64,000 nucleotides of DNA from Isoetes taiwanensis (Eukaryota; Streptophyta; Lycopodiopsida; Isoetales; Isoetaceae): the NCBI GenBank assembly GCA_021234155.1, contig JAJEKV010000003.1, positions 27,139,166 to 27,203,165 of the forward strand, read 5' to 3'. Below the pieces are notes generated by a model. That model saw nothing but the letters and a program-made list of their open reading frames with translations, ran no database searches and was not told the DNA's origin. Numbering within the stretch: the first letter of the stretch is position 1; every line of letters starts with the position of its first letter. Position numbers and translations under genes: made by a program. Positions 9,279-20,540 of this stretch are shown piece after piece.

Positions 9279-12120
9279 GCAAGCAGGGAATGCATCTGGA
9301 CAATTTGTTCCTGAAAGTCAAGATGACGATGTCTTTAACCTGGAGCAAGGCGAAAACCAGGTAGAATTTTATGGTTTAAATAAGATTTGTAAGGGCAGTT
9401 GGTTGAACATAGTATTTGGAAAAACCACCATGATGGGTTCGGGTCTGCAAACCAGAAGGGATGTCTGATTAAGTGCAAAAGGTTTAGGTACAGATTAAAG
9501 AATAATGTTATGATCTTACATTACTTGTGAAGATCTAAGCTAAGTCTGAATCTAATGTATGTAACTGATTAAAGTAGTGTAAACCTCATAATTTTTTATT
9601 GAGTAATGCCTCAAAAGTTCGCTTTTGTTTCTCTTTTGTTGTTTTTTAAGAAAAACTAATATTCTCGATCAAGGGCATAAAAGGTACAAAGGATGAAAGG
9701 CGATAAGCCAGGAAACACCAATGTACCTTTTGGCCCTTGCATCATTATCAATTTATTGCTAATGTTTGCTTGATTGGCTGCAGGTACGGTGTTTCTTCTC
9801 CATTTGTGCTTTTTATGTCAAGAGATCAAGAATAAGGACTAGAAATAGCATGGAAGCAGTGGCAAATGAAGTTCTTAATTGAATGAGTATAAGATTTAAC
9901 AAAAACAAGTCCTGAAATGTTGTTTAAATAATGGGAAAGGTACATTTTTGTTTGTTTACCATCTCTAGAAGTACATAACAGGCATATATAGCTGTTAAAC
10001 AGGATTTTTGAAAGGTTGAAGTAATTGCAGCTATATTTTGGAGGCCTCATAATGTGTACAACATAGCTGCATGTGGATTCAAACTATAAGAATAGGCTGA
10101 CACAAAATAGAGTATTGTTGAACAACAGAAATTTTGAATGGAAACGTATGATGTTGATCATAGGTATTAATATCAGGAAGCAGGAATGATTATAATATCT
10201 TAATACTGGCATTGCATCTTGGTGAATGATGTTATTCTGTATGTTTACATCATAAATACAATATGGGTTTGCAAAAGCAAGGAGTGGCATAATGGATTAC
10301 ATCCCTGTGCTACTCTAAATTAACCTATAAAATTGGATATAGTTGAATGAAGTATTGGGACTGGCATAATGGTGTAGCAATAAGTGACAGGAGTATTATG
10401 GGAACATGGTAGTATACCAGCATATGAATATTGGTTATTAAGTACCAGGGTTTGAATATAGGTTATCTAATAACAGGGTATGGGATGATCCAAGACTGTG
10501 AGAGGCTGAGTATCATAATAAAGCAAGGGGTCAGTATGACTAATTGATAGATGTGAGTTAAAAAAACCAAAGGCTTGTGATGTTATTGTTATTAAGGTTG
10601 TAATCTCACATTCGATTACTTTAGCAAACCCAAGGCAAGTTGTTTCAATTTAAATATGAAGTAATAAGCCTAAATAATTGCTTGTTCAAGTAGACATAAT
10701 TATAGGGATATGATTTTGATACCAAGAGTGCAGATATGCCAATTTGGGATAGCTCCTCCTAAATTGGGACGATAACAGTACCAAGGGATTGACTGAGGTA
10801 TGTTTGAGGTGGCTAGTAAGGCTTATGTCAAGGCTAGTGCTGTCTGGGTTTTTTTTTTTTCACAGTTAGAATATGTTGCGTCACACTTCAATTGAAAGTG
10901 GAAGTGCGACTGTGCCCTTGACTTGAAGTCTAGGCCACTTCAGCATTCTGCTTGCATCCCTTTAGATCTGTGGCCTTACCATTGGTGAGGCTTTATAGGC
11001 CTTGAGCAAAGTCCTCCTTCGTGATAGTCAATGTCGAACCTATTTGTGGTCGGAGGACACTTAGGAGGATCATAGAGATGAATCAAGTAATGTATGCGCT
11101 GCTCTAAAAGAGAGGTTGCCAGAAGATTGCTTGGGTAGATGTAACATTTGCCTCCAAAAAGTCTTTGGTGATGCTCGAGAAGGGAAAACATGTCCTATTG
11201 ATGATGCACTATGTATTGTGCCTTCTTTCCCTTGTAAAAAGCCCTGTATTATTTGCTTGCTTGCACATGAAGAATTGGGTCAAGTACCAGCCTAAGCTGT
11301 TATGTAGGTTTTTTGTATTGTCATCGAACCATGCATTTCAAAGAATTCACAATGTGCGTGAAGGTTTTCTACTTCGTCTCCTCTCAAAACATCGTTCTTT
11401 CCCATTCAGAAGCATTGTGACAAGCTTGAAACTTCTTGAAGGTTTAGGGTTCCCATCTAGACTTGTAAGTTGTCTATCCATCCTGCCATTCGGAGGCCAA
11501 ATCGACAGTTCCAAGTAAAGTAATGATGGATTTTAAATACCTTAGCAGTATTTTTCAAGGTTATGGCTTGGACTCGATGCAATGCCTCAATTTGTAATAT
11601 TTGGCCTTTAAGTTTTCTATCTGGACTAGAATCAATTCTTTCCTCAAAGGAATCCATGATTTCAACCCAACTGTTATATTTATTGCTCACTTATAAGTCA
11701 ATCTTATGCTTTTGAATTCTAAATCTCATGCCACGGTACCAACCCTCAGCTATCTTTGATGCTAAATTTGGAGTTGAGAACTCTAGTTGATTTTGATATG
11801 TTATAGATCATCTACAAGTTCAATAATTGGAGTATAACAAACCTACGGAACTTACTAACATATCAATCATAAGAAACACATTTCCATCTACAATATTTGC
11901 TTACTTCTCTTATTGGACTATTGGCTTACTTCTCAATATAAGGAGTCTATGAAGAGAAATGTGTCATCGCAATAGATTCTTAAATGAACAATATTGTTAG
12001 GAAACAATTATCTATTTTTGTGATTCCCCCCTTCTTCTTTTATTTTTTGGAACAAGGTTATTCACTTTTGTGAACGAGAAAACCTTACGCCATATCCTCT
12101 AAGACATTTTATAATAATAA
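9279..12120. other. Long stretch without a supported gene
   Basis: Only one weak exon candidate is visible at the start: plus-strand 9279-9360 is open (QQAGNASGQFVP and an acidic tail) and ends CCAG|GTAGAA, a possible splice donor. The rest is AT-rich with scattered short ORFs; minus-strand frames at 10976-11191 and 11457-11690 have no recognisable domain. A T10 run lies near 10850. Confidence 0.35.
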
Positions 12121-12162
12121 CTACAAGAAATTTATCGCGGCGGCCAAGGCCGCTGCGAACAT
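12121..12162 (+). repeat. CTACAAGAAA element end with GC palindrome, copy 1
   Basis: The 42 bp here match 37539-37580 with a single difference. The word begins CTACAAGAAATTTATCG, resembling the CACTACAAGAAA terminus of CACTA (En/Spm) transposons lacking the first two bases, and continues into CGCGGCGGCC-AA-GGCCGCYGCG, a near-perfect inverted repeat. No opposite-orientation partner was found in the window, so the element it belongs to is not delimited. Confidence 0.5.
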
Positions 12163-12871
12163 TTTTCTTCCCCGACTTACTACTGCAAAGGGGGATATTT
12201 GTATATCTGTGGAATGGTGTGAAAGATGTTCTTGAAATACATAGAGGGATTTTTATATCTTTGGAAAGTTCAAAGGGTGATCTATGAAAGCCGCTAAACA
12301 ATCAACTTGTAAATGTAATAAGGAAAACAAACAATCCTAATCTACATTGGCTCTGAAGTAGAGTAGCTTACTACCCATAGCACCATATATTTGTAAGACA
12401 TTAAGTGAATACATAACAGAAGGATTTAGAAACTTAGACAAACTTCTCGATATGATCCACATTCTAACAATAAAAAAGTATCCAGATAAGCAACGCCACC
12501 GAGTATTCAACTTAAAGTGCAACTCTTTCTACTAAGACGACACTATTTTTACCTTTTGCTTTTGACTTTGTTGCTACGTTAGAAAACCAGGCATATGATG
12601 AATAAACTATGGAACTTAAACTGTTTGCAGACTTAATAATCAACAGTATTCTAACGAATCCTAGATCTGCACATTCAAATCATGTAAACTATGTTGAACC
12701 GAAATGAAATCGGTATATGTTGCAATTTGCTTGCATCTCGAGAAAAAAAAAATTGAACTCGAGAAGGACTCTGTAGAGCCTTTTACCCTTTACAGTAGGA
12801 TTTTGTAAGTTTTTACAACTCGTAATGTAATTAAGGAATTCCTCTGATTTGCTAAGGTTTTGATAATGGAC
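12163..12871. other. Noncoding stretch
   Basis: AT-rich with no coding frame supported. It may include the body of the element starting at 12121. Confidence 0.35.
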
Positions 12872-13337
12872 AGCAAGAAGTATCTCATTGAACAAATCGT
12901 GGATGGAAGAGTTGTGGCTAGAAAAAAGGGTTTTACAGCCTCTTCATGGTATTATTATGTTCTTTCTCATTTCCCATAAAAATGGCATGAATATGATGCT
13001 GCCAATTCTGCAGTGTGAATGTTTTGGGGGCAACTTTGGAAACCCCGGAGCATCAAGCTTTGCCTGCAGGATTGAAGGTGTCTACTGCGTTTCCTACTTG
13101 TTTAGCTAGGTATCATTTTAGCATCAACTATTATTTGAGTTCCTCTCTGATCTACAAATGTCATCTTCATCTAATATTAAAGATTTATTTCATCTTATGT
13201 TTTTGCATGATTCAGGTAACAGCTATTGGGGATCCATGTTGTGCAAAAAGGGGAAGGATCAACAAGGGAAGATTCTTGTGCAACACCGTGCAAGGAAGCC
13301 TGCACTGATGCCATTGCCCAACATCTACACGATGTGA
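12872..13337 (+). pseudogene. Unrecognised two-exon gene relic
   Basis: Coding-like sequence in pieces. About 12872-12955 reads KKYLIEQIVDGRVVARKKGF; 13014-13109 reads VNVLGATLETPEHQALPAG and onward to TAFPTCLA; a GT (13110) to AG (13222) intron then leads to 13223-13337, which reads SYWGSMLCKKGKDQQGK and ends at NIYTM and a TGA (13335-13337). The intron keeps proper sites and phase. The first piece is interrupted by a TAA, and there is a frame change where it meets the second piece (around 13011-13018). I do not recognise the family. It converges on the minus-strand coiled-coil exons that start at 13683. Confidence 0.4.
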
Positions 13338-13682
13338 AATGGAGAACATGATATGTTCTTGATGCATCCCAAAGGAATAAAGTACCCGAGGCTTGTTCTT
13401 CTCAATGTTTTCATGAGTTACGCATCGATCTAATTATTAGCAATTTCTTGGATTATGAATCCTTCCATCATTTACCACTTTGTTTTTTATATTTGACTGC
13501 CTCTATTTGTCATCTTTTGTTGTTATGCTTGTTGGTCTGGCAGTGTATTATTGTCTTATCTACTAAAAAGACGCTTTGAGTTTTGTCATTCTGCCTTCAA
13601 CGAGCTGATTTTCCTGCCAAAAACCATGTACAATTTTATGTCAAGATAGTTTATATATTAGTAAAAGAAGACGAGAAACTAC
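13338..13682. other. Noncoding spacer between convergent gene pieces
   Basis: T-rich, with no coding frame; probably 3' flanking sequence of both neighbours. Confidence 0.4.
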
Positions 13683-14900
13683 CTCCTGCAACTTCTGCGC
13701 TTCTTTCTCTAAGAGTTCATGAGTGCCGAGTCTCAAGAGAAGTCCATGTTTATCGTTTGTCAAAATAGCAATCTCCTTTTGCAGCCGCGTAAGCTATAGT
13801 CCAGAAAAAAAAAGATTTGATAAATTTGCAGTTTGGAGGAACAAAGCCCTATGTAAAACTGGTTTATGCTTATGCTGTAACTCAGACATTGTATAATGTA
13901 GTTGAGAGGGAACATTTGAAATTTCGTTTTTGGTCCAAAATGATAAGAGAAGCTCATGTACGTGACTACTACATGTACGTGCAATTTGATATGATATCTC
14001 ATTTTGCAGTCGGTCGAATTTGGATTCGTCTTGTTCATTATCCTTTTCTAAGTATTCAATCTTTTGGTTTAGGACAACCTCTTTTTGTTTAAATTCTTCC
14101 TTCAAGAATTCCATCTCTGAGTTCTTGGCTTTTATCTCAGTCTGTAAAAGAGCAGATATTTAGTCAGATAAAAATAATCCAACCTCTACATGCATTTCCT
14201 GTAGCTCTAGTGGTAACCAAATCCAGCTAATTTTTGAAAGAACATGGTTAAAGACACCTTGCCATCACCTCTAGTGACGCTGGGCCCAAAGTAAAAATGT
14301 GCCTGTCAAACTAAAACATAATTAGAGATCATGGAGACATAATTGAAAAGTCTAGGAAGCTTACATAGACTCCTCCTGGAATAGCAAAAACAGATGACGA
14401 ATTAAATGCCTACAAATAAATATTAGATATAAATAAAGTTCCAACACCGAAATAGACAGCATATAGTATAGTAACATAAACCTGAAGCAAGATGTGGCTC
14501 ATTTGATGATCCCACATGGCATTTTTGTTGAGACATATCTAACAAACAGAAGTAGGGCTTGAAATAGAACTTACTGGCAACATGAAGCACGCTCTTGCCA
14601 TTTGAAAACCTTCTAGTAACATCTGCAGAAAATCAATCCCGTATGGTGGACGACTTCCCTTAGCCAAACTAAGCATACAGTTATTATTTCCAACACAGAG
14701 AATGCCAAATTGAAAAATGCAGGAAAGATGGGTCCATTCTGCTCTTTCAAGGTTCCAATAGAAAAAAATCGCAGCAATAACACAAAGAAACCACAACGGA
14801 AATTGCATTGTTGCTTCCAGGTTTGGCTATGGCGATCTCCAATGAATGCAGGCATTTCGAACCAGTGTAGGTCCGTTAAAGGCTTTCTAACCTAAATTTC
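13683..14900 (-). CDS. Partial minus-strand gene: coiled-coil exons with possible ankyrin motif
   Basis: Several small minus-strand exons have good splice sites. 13683-13793 (37 codons, LTRLQKEIAILTNDKHG through EKEAQKLQE) and about 14005-14141 (TEIKAKNSEMEFLKEEF through DRLQNE) are Lys/Glu/Leu-rich heptad-like sequence, so a coiled coil. Further upstream are short exon candidates: about 14253-14287 (HFYFGPSVTRGDGK, flanked by CAG| and |GTGTCT) and about 14574-14640, which in one frame reads SNGKSVLHVAS, an ankyrin-like motif, before a GTAAG donor. The 5' end is not resolved (perhaps near 15050) and no complete frame was assembled. The protein may be an ankyrin/coiled-coil protein; this is inference from two short motifs. 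Confidence 0.4.
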
Positions 14901-16195
14901 TAAGCACAAAAGAACAAAGTCGAAGAGGTTACCGAAATGCCCGTTAGTGAAGTTGTGCCCGCAGGAGCTGGGTTCGGCGTCCGGCAATATACCAACACTT
15001 TTGCACAGTAGAATCTGGCCGAATCGCAGCTTGAAAGCAAACTAATTCATTGCTTACCAAATTTCAGAGTTTGCATTCGAAGGTTGCATCCAAAATCCTT
15101 GCCATTGATGGTTCTCTCTGCCGTTGAGGCTTCCCCAAATTCGACGATAGGGAGACGTAGGTTCTTCCACCGCCACTATCGGACGACAAAAAATGGCGAA
15201 GCAATAAAACGTGGCACCAAAAGGGCAAATTGGATTGCGGCACAGAAATATTCTGTGCGACAAAAACAGAAAATCAAAATATGAAACTGAGTTATATATG
15301 TGTAGATAGGTTGGTAGTAAGACATTATATTTCTCAATTGAACTGTTCATTGCACTGTCTATTATTTAATTGTAACTAACTTGCAAGTTTTACCTAGGAA
15401 GCTAGGCACATTAACCAAGGCTTATAGGAAAAAAAAACCAGTAAGGATTAGCAATAGGTGGGTTTCAAAAGATACAACCAAACTCGTTGTGCTAAGGCTA
15501 GAGGTCAAATAGTTTTTGCAAGATGCCAACAAAATGTTTGACATTGCTTGTGACTATCTAGTTTAATGCACGAGTGAGACTAAATCCTTTTGCATGAAGA
15601 CCTTTTTCCATACAAAACTTTATGACTATGACTTTAAATCCTAGAAACTAATAGGAAAAAGGTTTAGGAACATTTTTAAAATACAAATTCAACACGCTCT
15701 AGCAAATGACCAAAATAACAAAAGTTGTATTTGGCCTGGCAATGAATGCATTCAATTTACAATAGAATCTCACTTTACCCTTGGATGATAGCTTGAAGTA
15801 CCATTGTTGGAGTTTATGAGGCACAAGCAAACTTTAGCAATTCTGATCATCCCTAGCCTTACAGAAGAGTTTCTTGACTATACATGAACTGACTTGAAAT
15901 ATACAAGCTTGCAGGGCAAATGTCCCTACCCACTGCAATATCTAATGGGTCAATGTAGAGTTTCCCAGAACAAACGTCGAATTGCGTACCTCATGAAGAC
16001 GAATGTTCTGTTGCAGTGACCGGATCCAAATGCACAAAACCAAAAAGTAAATGAAATGGAGAATGTAAGATTGAGACTAAGAAATAAAACTTAGAGATTG
16101 ACGATCTTATAATTCTCATGTACTATATACATGCAAACCAAGGGCAGATTGCCAGATATACATGTGATATCTAGAGATACAAATTAGTACATCAC
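14901..16195. other. Stretch with weak upstream exon candidates, otherwise empty
   Basis: Minus-strand 15054-15350 is open for 98 codons and could contain the first exon of the coiled-coil gene, but nothing fixes the frame. 15360-16195 shows no gene. Confidence 0.3.
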
Positions 16196-16264
16196 ATGAC
16201 ATACACTTCTGAAATCACAATGTCGTCGATTCGCGTAGCGAATCGGCATTCTTGCTCAAGACGA

Positions 16265-16306
16265 GCATGCATGCATTGCATGCGTCGCATGCATGCATCG
16301 CATGCG
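16265..16306. repeat. CATGCATG-rich alternating tract
   Basis: Two similar 20-bp blocks (GCATGCATGCATTGCATGCG and a near copy) give a run of alternating purine-pyrimidine and several CATGCA words, the core of the plant RY/Sph motif bound by B3-domain factors. Function is not shown; it may simply be a simple repeat. Confidence 0.6.
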
Positions 16307-16642
16307 TTTTGGGCCGCTCATCAGGTTGGGCGTTTGCTACTTATTGCAGAGTTCTTCATCGACGTTTCATCGGCGCTTCCTCTTCTCTCAGCAGTACCTT
16401 ATTCTCTTTGAACCCACCCTCCCCCCCCTTCTTTGTTTATTATATTTTGTACAAGTTCTGTTTATCATGTTTTTCCACCCGGTGGGTGATGCTTTTTTCC
16501 ACCCACTGGGTGATGCTATTCTTTGGTATGTTTTCGTTTGTTGTTGGTGATGTGCGTATTGTTGGGTTGGCGGCGCCATCCGTTTTGACTTCTCCATGCG
16601 CGGGTTTTGGGAGCGATTCTATGCCTTACGTTTGTCTAATCC

Positions 16643-16727
16643 CTTGCCGAAGGCTTATCACTAGGGTTTTTCCTCGAAAACCGAAAGGGCTGGGTTTTTT
16701 AATCCCGGTGATAAGCTTTTCGGCAAG
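16643..16727. repeat. Imperfect inverted repeat, arms ~19 bp
   Basis: CTTGCCGAAGGCTTATCAC (16643-16661) pairs with GTGATAAGCTTTTCGGCAAG (16708-16727) with one gap and few mismatches; the loop is 46 bp. Just upstream a 22-bp word (CCACCCGGTGGGTGATGCT type) is repeated at about 16477 and 16500. Confidence 0.6.
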
Positions 16728-17595
16728 TACATCGACCACTCATCTATTAGCATTGTATTTGTTTTGGGGTCCAAATGATATAATTGGATTTTCCCTTTTT
16801 TTTTTCGTGGGTAGTTCGTGATATGCGGCTATCTTATCCGTCCACCATTGTTCCTCTTCTCTCGCCAGCACTTTATTCTCTTTGATTTGTTTCAGGCGGG
16901 GGAGGGGCTTCTTCCCCACCGGTTTGGCCAATTTGGCGTTGCTTTCCTGCTGTCCTTTCCGGCCTTTAGCCTTCATCCTGTGACCTTCGTCCTCGATCCT
17001 AGTTTGTTAAGGAAGTCCTTTGGTATTCGGGCGTTTTGTTGGTTTCATGCGAGTCGCAGTGCAAGAATGCAACTTTAATATAAAGTTGTGCAAATACATA
17101 TTTTGTACCTTTGCAAAAATTTGAGGTATTTGTCGAGATCTGGTGAATTTCTAATAACATTGATGGAGCATTTTCTTGCCTACATCCACATGACAAATAT
17201 GTTGTTCTGCATTGGGGACGAGGGGATTGTACTTAAGATAATATATTTTGTGATAATGAAATAAAAGTTTTATTATATCTTTCGACTTGCAGATCTACAA
17301 ATTTTACAACATATCAATAACGATATTTCCCAAATCATAGGCCTCTTCGTTATTAATATGCCAACAAGTTGTACATGTCACATGCATAAGCTTAATTCTG
17401 CAAGCTAGAAATTATTTCCTTGAAGGAAAGCAACATGGCACTTCTCCATTGGCGTAATTATAAATTAGAAGCAAGATTCTCTGCAAAAAAGGCAACAACA
17501 TGTAACCCTTTGTCATACAAACATCTATAGTAGAAAGAAGAAAAAGGGAAAACACTTACCACACAATCTACTTATTCGATGCATTCATAAGCTCT
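16728..17595. other. Noncoding stretch downstream of the extensin gene
   Basis: No supported gene. The part next to 17596 is presumably the extensin 3' UTR on the minus strand, but I cannot place the poly(A) site. Confidence 0.4.
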
Positions 17596-18375
17596 TCAAT
17601 ACTTATGTGGTGGTGACTTATAGTCGTGAGGAGGATGGGGATGCGGGTGAGGGTCAGGGTGAGGGTGTGGGTGTGGATAGGAATGATGAGGTGGTGGCGG
17701 GGGAGATTTGTATTTGTAAACTGGAGGAGGTGGAGGGGACTTGTATTTGTAAACTGGAGGGGGTGGAGGAGGCGACTTGTAGTGGTATGGTGGTGGTGGA
17801 GGGACTTGTATTTGTAGACTGGAGGGGTGGAGGAGGAGACTTGTAGTGGTAGGGAGGGGGGTGGAGGGACTTGTACTTGTAGACTGGAGGAGGTGGAGGA
17901 GGAGACTTGTAGTGGTATGGTGGTGGTGGAGGGGACTTGTATTTGTAGACTGGAGGGGGTGGAGGAGGAGATTTATAATGGTAGGGATGTGGGGGGACTT
18001 GTACTTGTAGACTGGAGGGGGTGGAGGAGGAGACTTGTAATGGTATGGAGGGGTGGTGGGGGACTTGTACTTATAGACTGGAGGGGGTGGAGGAGGGGAC
18101 TTGTAATGGTATGGAGGGGGTGGAGGGGACTTGTACTTGTATACTGGAGGGGGTGGAGGAGGAGATTTGTAATGGTATGGAGGGGGCGGAGGGGACCTAT
18201 ATTTATAGAGTGTAGGTGGTGGTGGAGGAGACTTATAATGGTATTGATGATGTGGTGGCGGTGGAGATTTGTGCTCATAGACTGGATGAGCCTCAGCATG
18301 TGGCGCAAGAGCAAGGCAGAGAAGAACCATAGCCAAAGGCATGAGGATCAAGGCTGCGCGCCCTTTGATCGCCAT
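17596..18375 (-). CDS. Extensin-like hydroxyproline-rich cell-wall protein
   Basis: Minus-strand single-exon ORF of 259 residues from the Met at 18375. Residues 1-29 are a signal peptide (MAIKGRAALILMPLAM, hydrophobic core, APHAEA cleavage region). The rest is made of SPPPP and SPPPPPP blocks alternating with YHYK and VYKYK, the pattern of extensins: prolines after Ser are hydroxylated and arabinosylated, and Tyr-X-Tyr motifs are cross-linked in the wall by peroxidase. The tail is His/Pro-rich (PHPHPHPDPHPHPHPP). I prefer this start to the ATG 24 bases upstream (18399), which lies too close to the TATA box. Oddity: residues about 129-191 (17803-17991) are read in another frame (Leu/Thr/Ser/His instead of SPPPP), with the normal frame restored afterwards, so two compensating indels probably occurred. 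The full frame remains open, so the gene may still be expressed. Confidence 0.85.
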   Translation of the reverse strand: MAIKGRAALILMPLAMVLLCLALAPHAEAHPVYEHKSPPPPHHQYHYKSPPPPPTLYKYRSPPPPPYHYKSPPPPPPVYKYKSPPPPPYHYKSPPPPPPVYKYKSPTTPPYHYKSPPPPPPVYKYKSPHIPTIINLLLHPLQSTNTSPLHHHHTTTSLLLHLLQSTSTSPSTPLPTTTSLLLHPSSLQIQVPPPPPYHYKSPPPPPPVYKYKSPPPPPVYKYKSPPPPPHHSYPHPHPHPDPHPHPHPPHDYKSPPHKY

Positions 18376-18412
18376 AGCTGAAACTTCAATGACAAACAAG
18401 GCCGATGCAACC

Positions 18413-18420
18413 TATTTATA
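18413..18420 (-). promoter_or_regulatory. TATA box of the extensin gene
   Basis: On the minus strand the sequence reads TATAAATA, 38-45 bases upstream of the chosen ATG. This predicts a very short 5' UTR and supports the 18375 start. Confidence 0.7.
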
Positions 18421-18865
18421 GTACAATATTTTATTTTGATAGGCATGCCATGATCTACCTTTATGATATTGTCAACAATATCGTGTCTTTATATACATTA
18501 TATAGAGGAAATGCAAGAACGTGAGTTGCAATAAAAGGACATAGGTAGTGGGAAGCCTAAGACCTTTATGAAAGGTCAAGTAGGCATGGGGTGCTTTACA
18601 ACTAGATGATGCAAATAATGACAAATAGTTGTGTATAGATAATATACTTGTTTTATTTCTATCTATCAATGAAAACATATATGAACTGCATATGGTTGGA
18701 ACTTTTATTGCTTTGTTTACAAACGACGTGTGTCACTTATCTGATAGACCACATCAATGTCTATGTGTGTTCCATTTAGTTATGGGAGAGTGTATAATAG
18801 ATCCTAGAAACTCATTGGTGATACCGTATAAAAATGGATACAATTCACACCATAAACCATAAACT

Positions 18866-19250
18866 ATAAACCATTAAACACCTTATAATTAAAATCCCTA
18901 TGTAACCCCCTTGGCTTAGGTGCATATCCACACGGGGGGTGACTCTGGGCATCAAGCGTTGTTAAATAGGCATATTTGCAAGTTATTCCTCGATCTAGAC
19001 CGTATATAGCAATCCTCGTTTATGGGGTATGTTTGTACAAATTTGGTATTATAATGTATAACGAGGTTTGCAAAATACTATAAGATTTGCAATAATATAC
19101 TTAAGGGTGTTGATTTTACACATGTATTATATGATTTTAAACCATACAAGAGAGGCTCTTGCTGCCCTATGTCAACTCCTCGTGTGGATATGCACCTAAA
19201 CCGAAGGGGGTTTCAGAGGAATTTTAATTTGAAAGCGTTTAATGATTTAT
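18866..19250. mobile_element. MITE-like element with ~95-bp terminal inverted repeats
   Basis: The left arm (about 18866-18960) and right arm (about 19157-19250) are inverted copies at roughly 80% identity by eye, including the well-kept stretch TTAGGTGCATATCCACACG (left) and its complement. The outer ends read ATAAACCATTAAAC and, complemented from the right, ATAAATCATTAAAC. The ~195-bp centre has no ORF. Long arms and small size suggest a non-autonomous DNA transposon, perhaps Mutator-like; I could not define a clean target duplication, so the superfamily is open. Confidence 0.6.
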
Positions 19251-20028
19251 GTTAATTTAAAAAAAAAAAAATTGGCCCCTTCAGGGCCTTGGAAATTGTG
19301 TAGAGATGTTATGTACATCTCTATAGATGCCTTCAGAAATATAATCGTAAATAAACTCGAAACATGAGTTCTATTATTGAGGGGGAATTTAAGTAAAGAT
19401 GTTGGGGATTGAATTTAATTAAAGTTGTTGGGGATTAATGGCTTATATATATCAAAAGCTTTGAGGGCAAATGGGAAAATAAAACATAGCTACCCGAAAC
19501 AAGAATGGGAATGGGAACTTGAACCCAAAATTGATGATCATAGAACACTTAAAATAGAAAAAAGTGAAATACATAGTGATATGTAATAGTGGTATGTAAT
19601 AGATAAAACTACTGTGTACCACTCATCAAGAGTTTAAAAATAACAATTTTAAGACAAAAACAAATGCCTATAATGCTCGTAAAAATTTTATAGTACATGC
19701 TGCTCATAACAACTAAGACTCAAGAAGAACAGCCAAGAGAAACTGTATTTGTTTTGCAAAAGTACCACAAGATGTTAAACCTTCCCCCATTAGAGGTAGA
19801 GTGATAGCTTATGTTACTCTAATATTTTCAATAATTTAGTCAAGCCTTCTCGGAGCGGTCCTAAAAGCCTAGCCAGCTCTGCTCCAAAACTTCCTTGCTT
19901 TCCAATAGCCTCTTGCATGTGTACAGATTTGCCATATATAATAGAATCGTTGGCCTTTTTCTTTGGGTCAATTCATCATCATCCTATGTTGCTTCTTTTC
20001 TCAGAGCAAAAAATAACTAGTCGCGTAG
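19251..20028. other. Noncoding stretch
   Basis: An A-run (19258-19271) follows the MITE. No gene seen. Confidence 0.4.
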
Positions 20029-20540
20029 ATGGAAAGGTGCAGGGATGGCGAGAAGAGGCCAACAAATTCTTTTAGAGGGCTTGAAAATGGGATCGATTCA
20101 GATTCACGGTTCAATGCAGGCAGTCATGCAAGCTTACTTACAGGCTTATATTCGCATGCTGCTCTCTCTTCCCTCAAAGTTTTTGATGGCACAGGCAATA
20201 TAAATTCATGGCCAAGAAACCGAGAAAATTTTGATATTGAAGCAACTTAGCAAACCAGACTCTGGAGCAAACGAACATTATGTTGGATTGCTGGACAGTG
20301 GTGGACTCATCGGATCTTTAAGTGACTATAATAGACTTCAGTCTTTGCTAGCAGACCCTCCACTCCAGAATCGACTTGGGGAGCAGTAAAGAGATCGTTG
20401 CCACAGTAAGGTACTGTTAAGGCCTTGTATGAATCATATTTTTTTGAGTACATATAGAGAAAACGGTTTGTTAAAGTGAAAAATGAGGCATTCAATGTCT
20501 TGTGTGATCATGTTAGATTGTATAACAGAGAAGTTTTAAA
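20029..20540 (+). pseudogene. Unrecognised decayed coding sequence
   Basis: Two overlapping plus-strand frames look coding but do not connect. One (20029-20250) contains LENGIDSDSRFNAGSHASLL; the next frame (about 20208-20388) contains YVGLLDSGGLIGSLSDYNRL and ADPPLQNRLGEQ before a TAA; a third short piece near 20480-20560 reads EAFNVLCDHVRLYNREVL. The composition suggests one former gene with frameshifts or unmarked introns. I do not recognise it. Confidence 0.35.

Noticed and set aside
16252-16821. 189-codon plus-strand ORF
   Set aside because: Begins in a CATGCATG simple repeat, crosses the inverted repeat and reads as Phe-rich AT sequence; no gene character.
17607-18381. Plus-strand open frames rich in Glu/Gly/Cys/Trp
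   Set aside because: Antisense shadows of the extensin proline repeats.
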